Shown here: in pieces, positions 32,932 through 45,441 of the stretch | How the letters are laid out: the number at the start of each line of letters is the position of its first letter | How positions within the stretch are numbered: position 1 is the first letter of the stretch | Source: Galerina marginata | Taxonomy: Eukaryota > Basidiomycota > Agaricomycetes > Agaricales > Galerinaceae | Assembly: GCA_023014335.1 (NCBI GenBank) | Contig: JAECYW010000004.1 | Span: 2,852,001 to 2,916,000, forward strand | Reading direction: 5' to 3' | DNA: 64,000 bases | The notes under the pieces: generated by a model | Databases searched by the model: none | The model's input: the letters and a program-made list of their open reading frames with translations, nothing else | Told to the model about the DNA's origin: nothing | Position numbers and translations under genes: made by a program

Positions 32932-35900
32932 TCAAAGTGGTGGTAAATTAGAGGGAGAAGGTTGCGAGTTTGTTGTCTGTTTCATGTGTGTGGCTATTCT
33001 CTTGATAGTGTCCTTTTCGTCTTCCATGTGCTGAAGAAGCATACCGTCTAATTTTCTCAGCGAATCCTGGGCTCTTTGATTATTTCTCCAGTTCATCACA
33101 TGTTCCCCAGTTGAAGGCCGGCGAAAAAGGCTGTTCTCCACAGTGAGGTCTGACAAATTAGGAGGATTGTCTTGGGCGTACTGGAAGAAGTCGTACGACG
33201 ATGAAGGAAGCGTGTCGTTCTTGGCCAGCCGAATAGGTTTGTTTGAAACAGGTTGTCTAGAATGAGCGTCGTTCCCGACGGGTAGTAGGTTTTGGTGGTA
33301 GCTTTCTCCGAGTCGAATGTAGGGGGTAGAGAAATTGCCATGTTTCATAATCTGGGAGCGAGGGTTGACAGCGAAAGTGTTGGAGGTTGCTCGAGTTCGG
33401 GGATCGACAAATAATTTGGGTGGAATAGGTTTAGGTTCCTCGTCATCGCTTTCATCCGAGGAGGACTCCAAATCGTCCATAGCGTTGGGTTGATTCTGAA
33501 TACTGTCAAAGAACGACGTTGGTGACGAAGGACCAGGAACAGAGTCTATTCTAACTGGTGCAGGGTCGAAATCCGAAGAAATGTCAACGGAAATGGGTGG
33601 GTGGGAAGCTTGATTTTGACGTTCCACGAGAGGAAGAGGCGGTGTTGTAGGTTCTGGCGCTGTTATATGGAATGTCGAGTCCCCTGAACCAGCCGGAGGA
33701 CTGCGATTGGATTGAGAAGAAGATGCTGAAGATGACAGATGCGACCTGACGACTGTTTGATAATTGAAAGATAACGATCGAGGCGGTGGGGGAAGGGCAA
33801 CATGGGCAAGTGAACTTGACATTCTAGGAGGGGGTGACATAGCCATGGAGCGATTGGATGGACTTGAACGGTAACCGCTCTGCTGCTCGAGACTAAAACG
33901 AGAAGGACCAGCATGTGTAGAAGCGGCGGAATGAGTTTCGTGGTTGATCATGTCTTGGAAGGTAGACGTCGTCGGTGAAAGCGAATCTTGCGAGTACTCT
34001 GAGAGAGATGGTCGACTCATCATCGCAGATAAAGCTAGAGAGTTACGAGGTAGGTCCTCGAAATCAGACTCGTGGCTATCAGAAAGCACCCCATCTATAG
34101 TCTCATCGCCACGAACGGTATTAAAGGATGTAATAGTCACTTGAGAATCCCTAGAATACTGAGGAACGGGCGGAGGAGTCATGACACTATGTCGTGACGA
34201 CGACGACGAATTGTAGCCTTCAGCGAGCAAAGGAGAGGAAACAGTTCGCCGCAGAGTAGGCGGCAAATCGTCCTCACCGGGAGCACTCGACATATTGGGG
34301 GGCTGATAGTCGTTTGTCAGATCCGTCTGAGACAGTGAATAGAGCGGATTCACGAAATGGCGGCGTGGTGGAGGGCCCAAGGGGGTCATAGGACCCGAAG
34401 GTGTTTCCACACGCTGATAACTGGAAGGCCGAGATGTGTCGCGCGTCTCGACCGTAAGAACCGCCAACTTTCCTGATGTGTTGCCTTTTGATGTCGATTC
34501 ACTGGATTTCTGGCGCGAATGTTTAGTAGAGGATGTAACGTCTATCAATGGTTGAGCAACAATCTTCTGTTGAATCAACTGCTGGGTGGTCATGATAGGC
34601 GGTGAATTCGCTCGAGTATCTGGGCCATTTGATCTCGGCGAACTAAGGGGAGTGGACGATCGTAAGTTGTGCGAAAAGGTTGACTCCTCGGCGGTATTGT
34701 CCAAGGAAAGGTGGACAGCTTCGTGAAGGAGGGCTTTCCTCCACTTGTCTTCCACAGGATCGTAGGAGACTGGCAAATTTGGATTTTTTGCCGGAGGCAA
34801 ACGGTCAGCAAGGACACCTGCGCCAACTGACTCCAGAACACCTAAGCCATGCATCGCAGAGGTTTGTACCGCAAAAGGATACGAAGAAGACGGTAGTGGT
34901 ATATCCACAGCATCCGTGGGATCAATAACATCGTCGACAATGATTGGGTTTCCTTTTTGCGAGCCTTGTTCTATCCACACCCCACGCGCCTTGAGATCTT
35001 GTTCTGCTTGTTTCGCGGCAACGGCTATATCGTTCATCTTCTCTCGCACAACCACGACTCTTCCGCGTGGAGCAGGGTTAGAAATATGGGGGGATGCATG
35101 AGGGAATTGAGCAGAAGAACGTGGTTGGTTTGTTCGAAGAGCATAAGGCGCCGTAATGCTGTCGGAAGTGGTTCTAAGCATCGGAAGCGTCGGATCAAAC
35201 CCTGAGGTGGGTCCAGTGGGCGTTGTCGGTTTGGATTTGGATTTACCGACCCGAAAAAGATCCAAAAATGGTCCAGCGGTACGCGGGGACTTTTTTGGGA
35301 CATTTAAAGGCGGGGGTGCAAAATCTGCGGGTGAAGGTTTTGAATGGGCCGGTGGGAGAAAATAGTTATTCTTCACAAGAAGTCTGAGACGATACGACAC
35401 GTCGTCACTATCGTATTCCTGTACTTCGTTTACTTCAAGAGCGAATGGGGGAGGGTCCATCTGGCCTGCGATAGATCGAGGTGATGGAAGAGACTCCGGT
35501 AGTGATGCAGTCGAGGTTGACGGAGGATAAAGCGACGACGATACACTAGATTGCTGAGTCGACACAGAGTCACGCACATTGGTGATAGGCGTAAGTGCAG
35601 GGTCTCGAGAGAAGGCTGAAGGAGGTGGCCGATACCCCGTATCGAGGGGGGGCAAGGTAGACGCCTGTTTGATCGCTTTTGACTTCAGACGAGTATGATT
35701 AGCTTGGAATAGACGCGCAAGAGTTTAAATACGTACAGCCTTGGCAGAAATAGGACCGGAAGGAAGAGGTTCTACAAAAGTTGGATCTGGATCGGTAGCT
35801 CCCTGCGAAGACGCCGTATCACTACCACGTATCTCGACGGCTTCCAGCCTCTGGGGGGACCTCGGGGGACGAGCTGGGGGCCCAGTTAGGGGTTCTCGCG

Positions 35901-36126
35901 AAGAGTTCGTGAGGTCTTCCAAAGGCTCCTGTACAAAATGGCCACTCAAGTAAGGAAGGTCAGACGGCGTCGCCGGTGGGCCCTCGGGGGGTTCTGTCGC
36001 CCCAGTGACGGTTCTGGACCGCATTCTGGTTCTCGGTTGACGCGAAAGGCTAACCCCGCTAACAATACTTGAGTTGCTAGCCACAGAGCGGATTGAACCT
36101 GGCCTCTGGGCGGGTGGGGCTTCCAT
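32932..36126 (-). CDS. Large disordered Ser/Pro-rich protein, function unknown
   Basis: About 1,045 aa from two exons. Start ATG 36126 (MEAPPAQRPGSIRSVASNSS) gives exon 1, which ends ...SGPISAKA before GTACGT. The intron ends near 35680 (GTCTGAAG) and exon 2 begins SKAIKQASTLPPLDTGYRPP. Most of the protein is low complexity (Ser, Pro, Thr). A few stretches look structured: VSYRLRLLVKNNYFLPPAHS, REKMNDIAVAAKQAEQDLKA with RGVWIEQ, DPVEDKWRKALLHEAVHLSL, and a C-terminal helix RKLDGMLLQHMEDEKDTIKR. Repeated Ser-Pro/Thr-Pro sites suggest phospho-regulation. It is possibly a scaffold or cell-polarity protein, but no family is recognised. It diverges from ERG28 over about 200 bp. Confidence 0.8.
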
Positions 36127-36329
36127 CGCTGGCCACGGTTTAGAAAGGAATAATAGACCGTGTCGATGGTGTGCAGAGAACCCACTTGCAGGGTCCTCCG
36201 GTTCCTGCAAAAATTCAACAAATTGTCAATTTCGGGCAAGGTATGTTTACGTAAGTCTCGTAAGCGCATGCTTTCTTCGTTCTTTTCCCTCCCGTGTTCG
36301 CTTGTTGACTTCCCCCGAGTATAGCAACC

Positions 36330-36960
36330 ATGGCTTCATTCCTCGCGTCCTGTAGGTCGAATTTTTGAAGTGAACGGAAAGTTTGGGCTGATGATGTTCT
36401 GAAAGACCTACCGACCTCAGCAGGATGGCTCGCTAACTGGCAGTTGTTCGTGGCGACGACAGCTGTCTTCAACTTCGTCCAAAATTTCGTCACCCTCAAA
36501 TTTACACGTAGAATTTATAACAACGTGCCACCCAGCACTGGTGCGACTTCCATATTCCATTGAAACCGATGCCAGCTGGTCTAATTGGAAATATTAGTAA
36601 CCGCCCTTCAAGCGCGTACATTCGCTGTTTGGACACTGACCTCGGCTGTCATCCGCGGATACGCTGCCTACAACATCAATAACAAAATGTGAGCAACAAT
36701 AATATTCTAAACAAATTTCTTGTTGAAGCCAATCCTTAGTATGTATGACATGGCATTTTTGACGTACCTCATTGCCTTTGGCCACTTTTCTTCGGAACTC
36801 CTCATATTTAGGTCGTGCAAGCTGAACGCTGGTGTTATGAGTCCTGTTCTTGTCTCAAGTGAGGATTGTCCCATGTCTTATGGATGTTTACTAACCTTGA
36901 TACTTAGCCTCAAGTCTCATTTGGATGTTTGTCCAATATGATTTCTATGTTAAAGCTTGA
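36330..36960 (+). CDS. ERG28: ERG28, ER scaffold of the ergosterol C-4 demethylation complex
   Basis: ERG28 tethers Erg25, Erg26 and Erg27 on the ER membrane. Five exons: 36330-36351, 36406-36540, 36598-36688, 36741-36858 and 36908-36960. They give MASFLASYLPTSAGWLANWQ, LFVATTAVFNFVQNFVTLKF, TRRIYNNVP, VTALQARTFAVWTLTSAVIR, GYAAYNINN, MYDMAFLTYLIAFGHFSSEL, LIFRSCKLNAGVMSPVLVS and SSLIWMFVQYDFYVKA. The product is about 138 aa with four hydrophobic segments, the usual family size. The A-R-TFA-WTL-S-VIR-YAAYNI block and the FGHFSSELLIF block are diagnostic. All splice sites are canonical GT-AG. Confidence 0.95.
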
Positions 36961-39122
36961 TTTTTGGCTGCTCGAAATGGTACGCAGTGGCGTGATCGTG
37001 ATACCAGGTCATGAACCCGTTATGATCCTACGACTATTTCCATACGCATTTATATATCCGGAACATACATCTTTAATGCCATCTGTTACCCAGCTTTCTC
37101 CCAGCTTGTCCGCAACTGTCGATCCTGGTTTTGGGAGTGGAAAGTTTACATAGACATGGATGATCCGACCTCCCCATAACTTCCTATATACAACTGCCGT
37201 GGCACGTTCGTTCCCTGAACCCCACCATGCTTGCTAGTTTCCATCCTCGCATACGAAACATTCGATGTCATGGGCCAAAGAAAGCTATTTTCGAGTACAC
37301 CGCATCGTGAGGAACAAAAGCCCTGATGAAGAGGAAGAGGCCATTTATCGTTATGTAAAAACACAACGGCTCGAGAGCCTTTGTGAAAGGAGAATATGAA
37401 ATGCCATGCTAATTTTCATGCCATTTCAAGGCAACTTTGGATAATGCTTCCCATGATTTATCACAAGAGACGTAGATGTCCGCCTCAAATTCGAAAGCCG
37501 ACCAGGCAAGGTATAGAAAACAGTGACTAGGCAAATTCTTTTTAGATTGTCGTCAGATGGGCCACGAATTGTGTCTAAGCAATTACGGCACTAGGGAAGA
37601 CGCGTTCATTGGCTTTATACCTGTAGAAGGATGGCCACACCCCAGCCGGAGGTATTATCGTCATGTAACGCAGCACTTGAAGAGATTGCCGTGGGGTGAA
37701 AGCGCTTCAGTGAAGTCACCGAGTAAAGATAGCCCAGGTAGATGAAAACCAGAGTTTATTTCGAAACTCGTTGGGGAGATGGGGCCACAGACATTCGTGG
37801 ACTTCCAGGACATTTGTATTGGTGTCAACGGGCTTTGAATGATCCTCTTGGGCTTGAGAAAGGCTTGAGAAAAGGGAAAAAGCTCGTCATCTGACGCTAA
37901 AACAGACCGAAATGCCGAAAGAGGGACCATGGAGGAAGTGCTGCGAACGTGTGCCACAAGGGCATCAAGGGAAGAAGTATCAGAGACACCACGACAAACT
38001 AACTCGATATGATGAGTTCGTGAGCTCATTTGGTGTCATGAAAAATGTGGATTGACAACGGACATCCGGGTTCCACTGAATTATCCTGAGGATAGCTACA
38101 GATGTCTGTCAGTCTAGCTCCAGCCTGGAAGGGAGGAGCTCGAAAGCCAAGCACAGTAAGTGAAAAAAATACCACTAGGTCGTCAAATTGTCTACCAGGT
38201 TTCAGACCAGCTCCAATTGCTTAAACCCAAGGCATACGGGAATTAAAGCAAGAAGCCTCCCGAAATCCCACGGAAAGTTGACCGAATCCCAGTAGAGTAT
38301 ACACTATTACCAGGAGCTTTCTTCGAGCAGTCTCAGGCTAAAGGATGCCCGTTCTGATTCCCACTCACAGAAAAGACAAGCCGCCGACGACCCTTTGTTA
38401 AAAGATTTCTTAGACAGAAGCTCGCCAAACAATGTTGACTAGAAACAAATCAAAGGCATAGAAAGCGCCTTTGCATGGAGACACGTTTGAGCCTGCCAGG
38501 CACTGGAAAACTCGAAGAAAGAAAAAACCTTCAGTTTGACAGCCGGGCCTTGCACGTAATATGAGACCTGGCGCCATATAACGCTTGAAAGCGAACAGCC
38601 GAAAGACGTTATTTTGTTCGAAAAAATCGTCATGTGTTGGCACTGTTGAGTCCCGACCGTGATCCTAGTGAATCGGCCCACTGTGTATAAAGATGTGATC
38701 CCATGACCAATTGGCAGCAACCGGAAGTGCCCGAGGTCCGTGCAAGAAGGGCTGGGGACGAGACACAGTGGATTTTGGGTACGGTAGAACATGGGTGGAA
38801 GAGAGAGAGATGCCTGAGGCATTTTTGAACCAAAGAGGGATGATATAGAGTGTGGAAGTGTTGGTTCAAAGATAAAAGATAAGGAGGGATCTGAGATCTG
38901 TGTCAGGGCGAACCACCGATCATGATTGGTTCCTCAAGCTCGGGAACAATAAAACTTGATCCGGTTTTCCAGAATTAGCACACCATGTTTTTGCCCCGCA
39001 CTGTGACAAACCAAGGAGTCACCCTGGCCAAGATTTTCTCTTATAAGCTGCCCCAAACAAACGACTCTTCTTGTCAAAGCACCCATCTACGTTCTTTGCA
39101 TATATCCCCTCACGACATTTGA
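36961..39122. other. Long intergenic stretch, no confident gene
   Basis: More than 2 kb with only short ORFs. The most coding-like is on the minus strand, 37661-38029 (MSSRTHHIELVCRGVSDTSS...). It has no recognised family, and no convincing splice partner upstream or downstream. Minus-strand ORFs at 38410-38869 look random. It may contain a decayed gene or a long promoter for the downstream F-box/LRR gene. Confidence 0.35.
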
Positions 39123-41551
39123 ATGTCTACTGCTGTTATATCTACCCAACCGGATATACAATACCCCCCCGAATTGCTCTATGCAATTTGTGCCCATGTC
39201 TACGCCTCTTGTTTGCTTCCTGAAGAGCCGTCTCTCGATCCTCTTCTACTAACAGAATATGACACTCGGATCCCAACTTCTCACCCATCATCTGTTCCCC
39301 CGGGGTATTGGCCTGAACCGGTCACCCGTCGCGCCTTGGCCAACCTTTGTCTCGTAAATCATGCTTGGTACGACGCTGCGAAACCGTGGCTTTGGCACAA
39401 GTGAGTAAATACTCTTTTCTACCTCTTAGGATATGTGATTTAACCAAAAATCATTAGGCTTGAAGTTCGTCTCCCACGAACATGGCTCTCCTTGGTGGAG
39501 GAAATTGCCTGGAACTATGACGAGGAGACCGTCGACATTGTCATGGGACGAACCATCAAGGAGGCCACTCAAGCAGCTATGAATTCTGCTCATGCCCTTT
39601 CAAACAAAGACGGGTCTTTCCGTCTGGAGGAAAATTTATTCGATACCTTGGATGCCCCTGATACCACCATCAGCCCGGACCTTCTCTCACCAGTGCCTTC
39701 TCGCGACCCCAGCCCCAGGCGTCTCCGGCCGAAGAGCAAGAGCCCTGCTCGGTGGAAAATTCTTAGGTCTATCAGTGACGCAATTCAAGATGTTATGAAT
39801 AGCAGAGCTCCAGGTGTTTACGGTATGTGCCGCGATACATCTATAAACTGAATATTTCTCATCGCTCCTCTAGTTCCTACTCCAAATGACCCTCGGCCTG
39901 GACGCTTCGTACGTCATTTGGACTTCAACCACTTCCGCACAATTGGCATGCGTCGTTCTGTTGAGGAAGGAGTAAACAGTCGCTTTGTTACTGGCGACAG
40001 AGTTCAAGCAGTACTCAAGGTATGCCCTCACATTTTGTTGATCGTCAAGTGCATAGAAAGTGTATTCAATTCAATTTTTATTTTTAGGAAATGCCTAATT
40101 TAACGGCCTTCGGGGCTACGGAGTACATGGACGGCGCATTAACTCTTCCGGTGCTTAATGAGTTATTCCTTCGCGGAGCACCTTCCGGAGGCCGCGGCCG
40201 TCCTACTCGAGGACGCGCTCTCATGGAGCTGCACGACATAGAGGAAGAAGATCGCGAGCGCCGTAGGGAATGTAAAGACCTTGAAGCGGTCGATCTTACC
40301 GGTTGCGTTAGCGCCGTCTTCGTTAACGCATTTACCGACTTCGTCACAACCCATCTTCTTCCCCCACCTGAGTCTGATTCCAGTGGGGACGAAGAAGAAA
40401 ACGGTCGTCGTAGCCGCCAACGCAAAATAGCTCTTCACGAGCCCCTTCTTTTCCCGGGACTTCAGCGCCTGGGCATGCGTGGAGTTAAATCCATCCTGTC
40501 TCGATACCTAGGACCGTTCTTACTCGCTTTTCCTCACCTCACTCACCTTGACTTATCTGGTACACGTCTTACACCAGAAATTCTTGATGCGCTTAGTGAA
40601 TCTTCCACATTGCGCCTGAAATCCCTTGCCCTTGCTCGGTGCATAAAGTTAACGAGCCAGAGCATCACAAATTTCCTCGTCGATTCTCCCGTCACCGCCG
40701 AATTAACGGAGCTTAATTTATATGGAGATATGACTTACATTTCTCCTATCGTCCCCGCCGATTTATTGAAGATAGTCACTCTTGCCCCTTGCTTCCTCAG
40801 CGGCAACCTAGTCTACCTCGACTTGTCCAGCGCACCGATCAACAGGGATATTCTTACTAGGTTCAAGCCGCAACCGAAGCTGCGCTCCTTGGGTCTCTCG
40901 CACATTTTACACCTGGGGCTCAAAGCTGTGACGGAGTTTGTCAAGGACAAAGCACCGAACGTCGAGATCCTGACGATTGTCAATACCTCACCAGAGTTGG
41001 ACTGCGGTATCCGGATACCTGCTCCCGATGTGAGAAGCGCGACCCGGCAGTCGACGATTGCGCTACACACGCAACTGATCCGGCCGTTATGTTCTCCACC
41101 ATTTTCTTTTAGTCTATCGCAGCCGTCATCCCCGACTTTACCGCCACCGTCCAGGCTACGCGTCGTCGAGCTGTCGACGGCTATGCTCGGTGGACTCGGA
41201 GCAGGTGCGGGATCGTGGCGAATTGTCAGAAGTAAGGGAGGCCGTGGATGGTATGTCGATACAGCTAGTGCTTGGGTTGCCGAGCCTGGTTCGGGTCGCG
41301 GAAGCGTTCTCCGTCGAGATCTTCCATCGACGCATCCGTTTAGACTCGAGATGGAGAATTTATCCGCCGCTAATGGAAACGTCAGCAGTGGCGTCGGTTG
41401 GCACGCGAGGAAAATGGAGGTATGTCGTTGGTGCCTTTCCCCCTAAATTTTCTAGTTACTGACGACTTGCTTGAAGATTCTTCATGGTCATGGTATGCTT
41501 GGCCGAGAAGACGGCTTGTATGGGGCTGTGTCTTTTGCCTACCAAGGGTAG
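39123..41551 (+). CDS. F-box/leucine-rich-repeat-like protein
   Basis: Exons 39123-39400, 39458-39822, 39874-40019, 40088-41419 and 41477-41551 give about 730 aa. The N-terminus reads YPPELLYAICAHVYASCLLP then TRRALANLCLVNHAWYDAAK and PWLWHKLEVR, an F-box-like pattern (P-E-L... LCLVNHAWYDAA.PWLW). The middle has a disordered Ser/Pro/Arg stretch. LRR-like segments follow: FPHLTHLDLSGTRLTPEILD, LRLKSLALARCIKLTSQSIT, LVYLDLSSAPINRDILTRFK and LRSLGLSHILHLGLKAVTEF. The last intron gives the end MEILHGHGMLGREDGLYGAV, a conserved-looking C-terminal tail. It could act as a substrate receptor for an SCF ubiquitin ligase. The F-box assignment is by pattern and the repeat assignment is firmer. Confidence 0.8.
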
Positions 41552-42504
41552 TGCCCTCACACATTTGGCTGCTCCGCAGTTATTTTCTAGTCTGCGCGCG
41601 GTGACCGGGGCAAATGAAGAAGAAAAATATTAGAAGAACACCTTTGCTCAGTATGGGCAAAAAAAAGCTGTGACCTCGGGAGTTTAACACTCCCAAATCG
41701 AGTCATTATCTATAAGAAATGGTACGGTTATAGTCAGATATCTCATCTCGAGTTGGAATGACCGTGCCATATCCCGCGCAATGCTATGTGTGTGCGGACT
41801 TGCGAATACCTTCTGCATCTTGTGGAGATCTCTTGTGTACTTTCTTTTGGGATATATGTTATGATTTATCATGTAATTTTTTCTTATCAATTGGTTTTTT
41901 TGTTGATATGTATCATTCCTAAAAATTCCAACGCATGAACTTCACATCGAACAATACTTGGTTTCTGACGTCGTGCGGGATTTTCCCATAGGGCATATCA
42001 GGTTTGACACAGCCAATGGTGTGCATAGATAGATGATGATCAAATTAAGTAGTCACTGTGGGCAAAAAACTAGACCATCTCCTGAGAGCGATTGAACCAA
42101 AACCCCCCACGAACGTTGCAGGAAGGGTGAAGAGGAACGTCACCTGAAATGGATATTTGCACCTGTTTGTACTCAGCAACAGGCAAGTCTGGCTTGGCAT
42201 GGCCCACGCCCTTGGCATGAGCAAACTTACTCCAGCCTCAGACCTCAGAGATGAGGTGTCCTGGAGACCTTGAGGCTAGGGCGAACGGCTTGTTGGAGTC
42301 GAATTCATGACGTTTAGGATACATACATAGCCTTGCCATATCAAACCTTACTTGCGTTTTTCAACTGTTGTGACTCGGATATAAATAGTTTATAGGCGAT
42401 TATATAAGGACAGGACAGCCTCGACATGTTCTTCTTTTCCGCCCATTGTTTACACTTCGTGACGGAGAGCACTGCACACTACAAGACTGGTACATTTTTT
42501 CCAG
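41552..42504. other. Intergenic
   Basis: AT-rich region between the F-box/LRR gene and the Ca2+/H+ exchanger, nearly 1 kb. No gene, RNA or repeat was recognised. Confidence 0.4.
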
Positions 42505-45246
42505 ATGAGTACGTACACCTATACTCGCAATATCAGAGCTTGCACTGCTGGTTGTCAGGCTAAATATCGTCTCAGGCTCGTCTAATGAAGGACCGAACAC
42601 CCTCGAACACTCAAACAATGCCCCGAATGGTGCCACACCATCAGTAGTGGCCTCAACGGCTCGAGAACGTCAGGATTTAATATCCAGGAACACCAGTATA
42701 CCAACCACTACTTCCACTTTCCCCATCGAACACATTCGCCGCCGTACCACCCAGATGTTTACTCCTCCAAGAAAAGTTGGAAAACCACCAAGTATCTTGA
42801 GGAGCTTGAAAGCAATCATATGCGCTTCGTGTACGCTTCTTTTTGATTCTGAGCGTCTAGGGCGTCCTGAACGTTCTTTTAGGGCTTAATGTTTTGCTCA
42901 TCTGCATACCTATTTCGGTACGTTCTCCCACCTCGGTTTAAACGCGTCTATAACGATGTGATATTCCAGTGGATATTGCATTGGGCGTTGCCCCAGTCCT
43001 TTTCTAACAGAGACACTCTTATTTTTGTTTGTGAGTACCACGTGTTTGTAAGACGGGTCTGGACTTAAGTGGCGGGTATTAGTCTCTTTTTTCGCTATCG
43101 TTCCCCTTGCCAAAGTGAGCTTGCTTATCTCTTCTTGGACTGGATCTTACAATTCTCTAGTTACTCGCATTCTCAACCGAAGAGTTATCCCTCCGGGTAG
43201 GTCAAACCCTAGCAGGCCTCTTAAACGCTACACTGGTATGTTAACGTGTCTTTATTTATACTTATTCTTGCTTGATATAACTTGGCACAACAGGGAAACG
43301 CGTAAGACCTTTTACTCAAAGTATAACTTCCTTACCTGATAGACCACGCAGAGTCGAACTTATAGTAGCAGTAAGGGATTCGTCTCTTCATATAGCTGCA
43401 TCGTTGAAAGCAGTCGTTAAAATTAGATTATCGCCTTGGTCAAATGTGAACTACGCGTGGTGCAAGCGTCTTGTAAGTTATTAATTCTACGTCATTTGTC
43501 CTTCGAAATGCCAGATCGTTATCATCAGAAATGCCTGTCGTACTAAAATATCTCTCTCACACAGTGGTTGGATCCATACTTAGCAACCTGCGTAAGCGCC
43601 CATCTGTCGCGCTTATTTGATCTTAGCTGATCCAGGGTCCGTCCTGTTAGTCCTTGTCCTCGGAATGTGTTTTTTTGCCGGCGGCTTAAAATATTCTGAA
43701 CAAGGCTTCGGGCTCAGTGCGTGGAAACTTTCTATAATAGCCGCCCTTGCCTTATGTCATTTTCTATTAGGCGCCACCCAATTAAACTCCTCTCTATTGA
43801 CAGTCAGCGTCATCGCGGTCCTCCTGCCCGCTGCTTTCCATTTCAGTGCGGACCCGAGCCTCTCAGATGCTCAAGAAGCACACGATATTCTGGCTGTTAG
43901 TCATGGGGTAAGTGTTTGGTTACTTCATGTCTTCACCTACCTTCTGACATGAATCGTAGGTGGCAGTTATCCTTCTATTTAGTAAGAGCCAGTTTGTTTG
44001 TCTGTCCCAAAGTACATCTCTTACGGGATACCTTGCAGTATACGCAGGCTATCTGAGCTTTCAACTATACTCCCACGCTGCCCTTTATGAAGACAAGGGA
44101 AGCCATTCTGTCGAGTCTACAAATTATACGTCGCCGAAATTCCGCTTCAGGCGCGCCCGCAATGGCATACAGCAGATGCAAGATCACCACCATAATAGGG
44201 ATATCGAATCTACACCAACTGCGGTACCATCGCGTACTGCTACTGTCACATCTGAGTCCTCGGAAGGAAGTCATGTTCAGCTGCAACATACTAGATTTGA
44301 ACCACTTGCAGGCCGCCACGAAGGCACTATAGATGAAAAGGAAGAAGAGGAAGAGCAACCAATGTTAAGCCTCTGGATGACAATAGCCCTTCTAGCCACA
44401 GTAACTGTCGTAAGTTTTCAGTGGCTTGTATTCCTGATTCCCCATGATCCCCCAACTCTACCACTCGTAGCTGGTCGCCATCACTGCCGAATGGCTCGTT
44501 GACTCTATCAATGGACTCACAGCGAGTGGAACTATCAGTAAGGAGTTCGTGGGGATTATACTATTGCCGATTGTTGGCAATGCAGCAGGTTCACTTGTTT
44601 TTTGAACTGTTAGTACGGGCTTAGTTAACACCATTTCTCTACCTAGAACATGTTACGGCGGTCACCGTGTCCGTGAAGGACAAGCTGAATCTGAGTCTTG
44701 GAGTTGCCGTTGGGTCCAGTATCGTGAGTCTGATTTCACCGTAAAACTGAAGAACTCACTTGGCCAACCTCATGTCAATTAGCAAATTGCTTTATTCGTC
44801 ATTCCGTGGGTCTTTATCATAAGATGCTATCCTTACGTCTCATTAACTCTCTTCAAGTTTCATTGTTATCTTAGCTTGGATCCTCGGAAAGCCTCTTACT
44901 CTTCTGTTCGATCCATATGAATCAATTGCGCTATTCCTTTCAGGCGAGTATACATGCGGTATTGTATTCGGAAGGCTAACACTTACACTCATATGGCCAG
45001 TTCTCACTGTGAACTATGTAGTTCAAGACGGCAAGTCAAATTGGCTTGAAGGATTCATTCTCATGTGTACGCTCTCTTTACTTTCCCCTCTTGATCAAGT
45101 TTTCAAGACATTGTTGCAGGCCTTTATGTCATCCTTGCAGTGACCTTCTGGTTTTACCCAAGTATGAACGATTATAACCTAAAATGCCAATTGCTGACGG
45201 AATGTTCTCAGTCATCGACCCTCCTATTTTCGAAACTTGCACTTAA
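42505..45246 (+). CDS. Vacuolar-type Ca2+/H+ exchanger (CAX/VCX1 family)
   Basis: Moves Ca2+ into the vacuole against protons. The gene has about 16-17 short exons. The proposed start is ATG 42505, a 4-nt coding exon (ATGA) before a GTACGT donor; the frame continues SSSNEGPNTLEHSNNAPNGA. Joined exons give ASWLNVLLICIPIS, WILHWALPQSFSNRDTLIFV, AIVPLAK, LLAFSTEELSLRVGQTLAGL, the first CAX motif GNAVELIVAIIALVKCELRV, SLVGSILSNLLLVLGMCFFA, the second motif LLPIVGNAAEHVTAVTVSVK, and VNYVVQDGKSNWLEGFILMC. Both GNA-x-E motifs of the cation/proton exchanger fold are intact. A cytoplasmic loop rich in acid residues (EKEEEEEQP) lies between the halves. The intron at 44944-45000 has a GC donor. Proposed stop TAA 45244-45246. 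The start and the last exon are less certain than the core. Confidence 0.9.
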
Positions 45247-45441
45247 TTATACCCCTCTAGCTGCATCTCGTCACTTTTTTTGCGTATTAAACAGCTTCAG
45301 GTGCACAGGCTGCTAAACTACTAAGCATATAAACTATCTTCGTTTGTTTGCTACCAGTTGCACTTAATCATACTGGTACTTAACGCGTGTTTTTTGTAAT
45401 GACTAGCCCAATATACGCTCCTTTACACTTAACGAACATTT

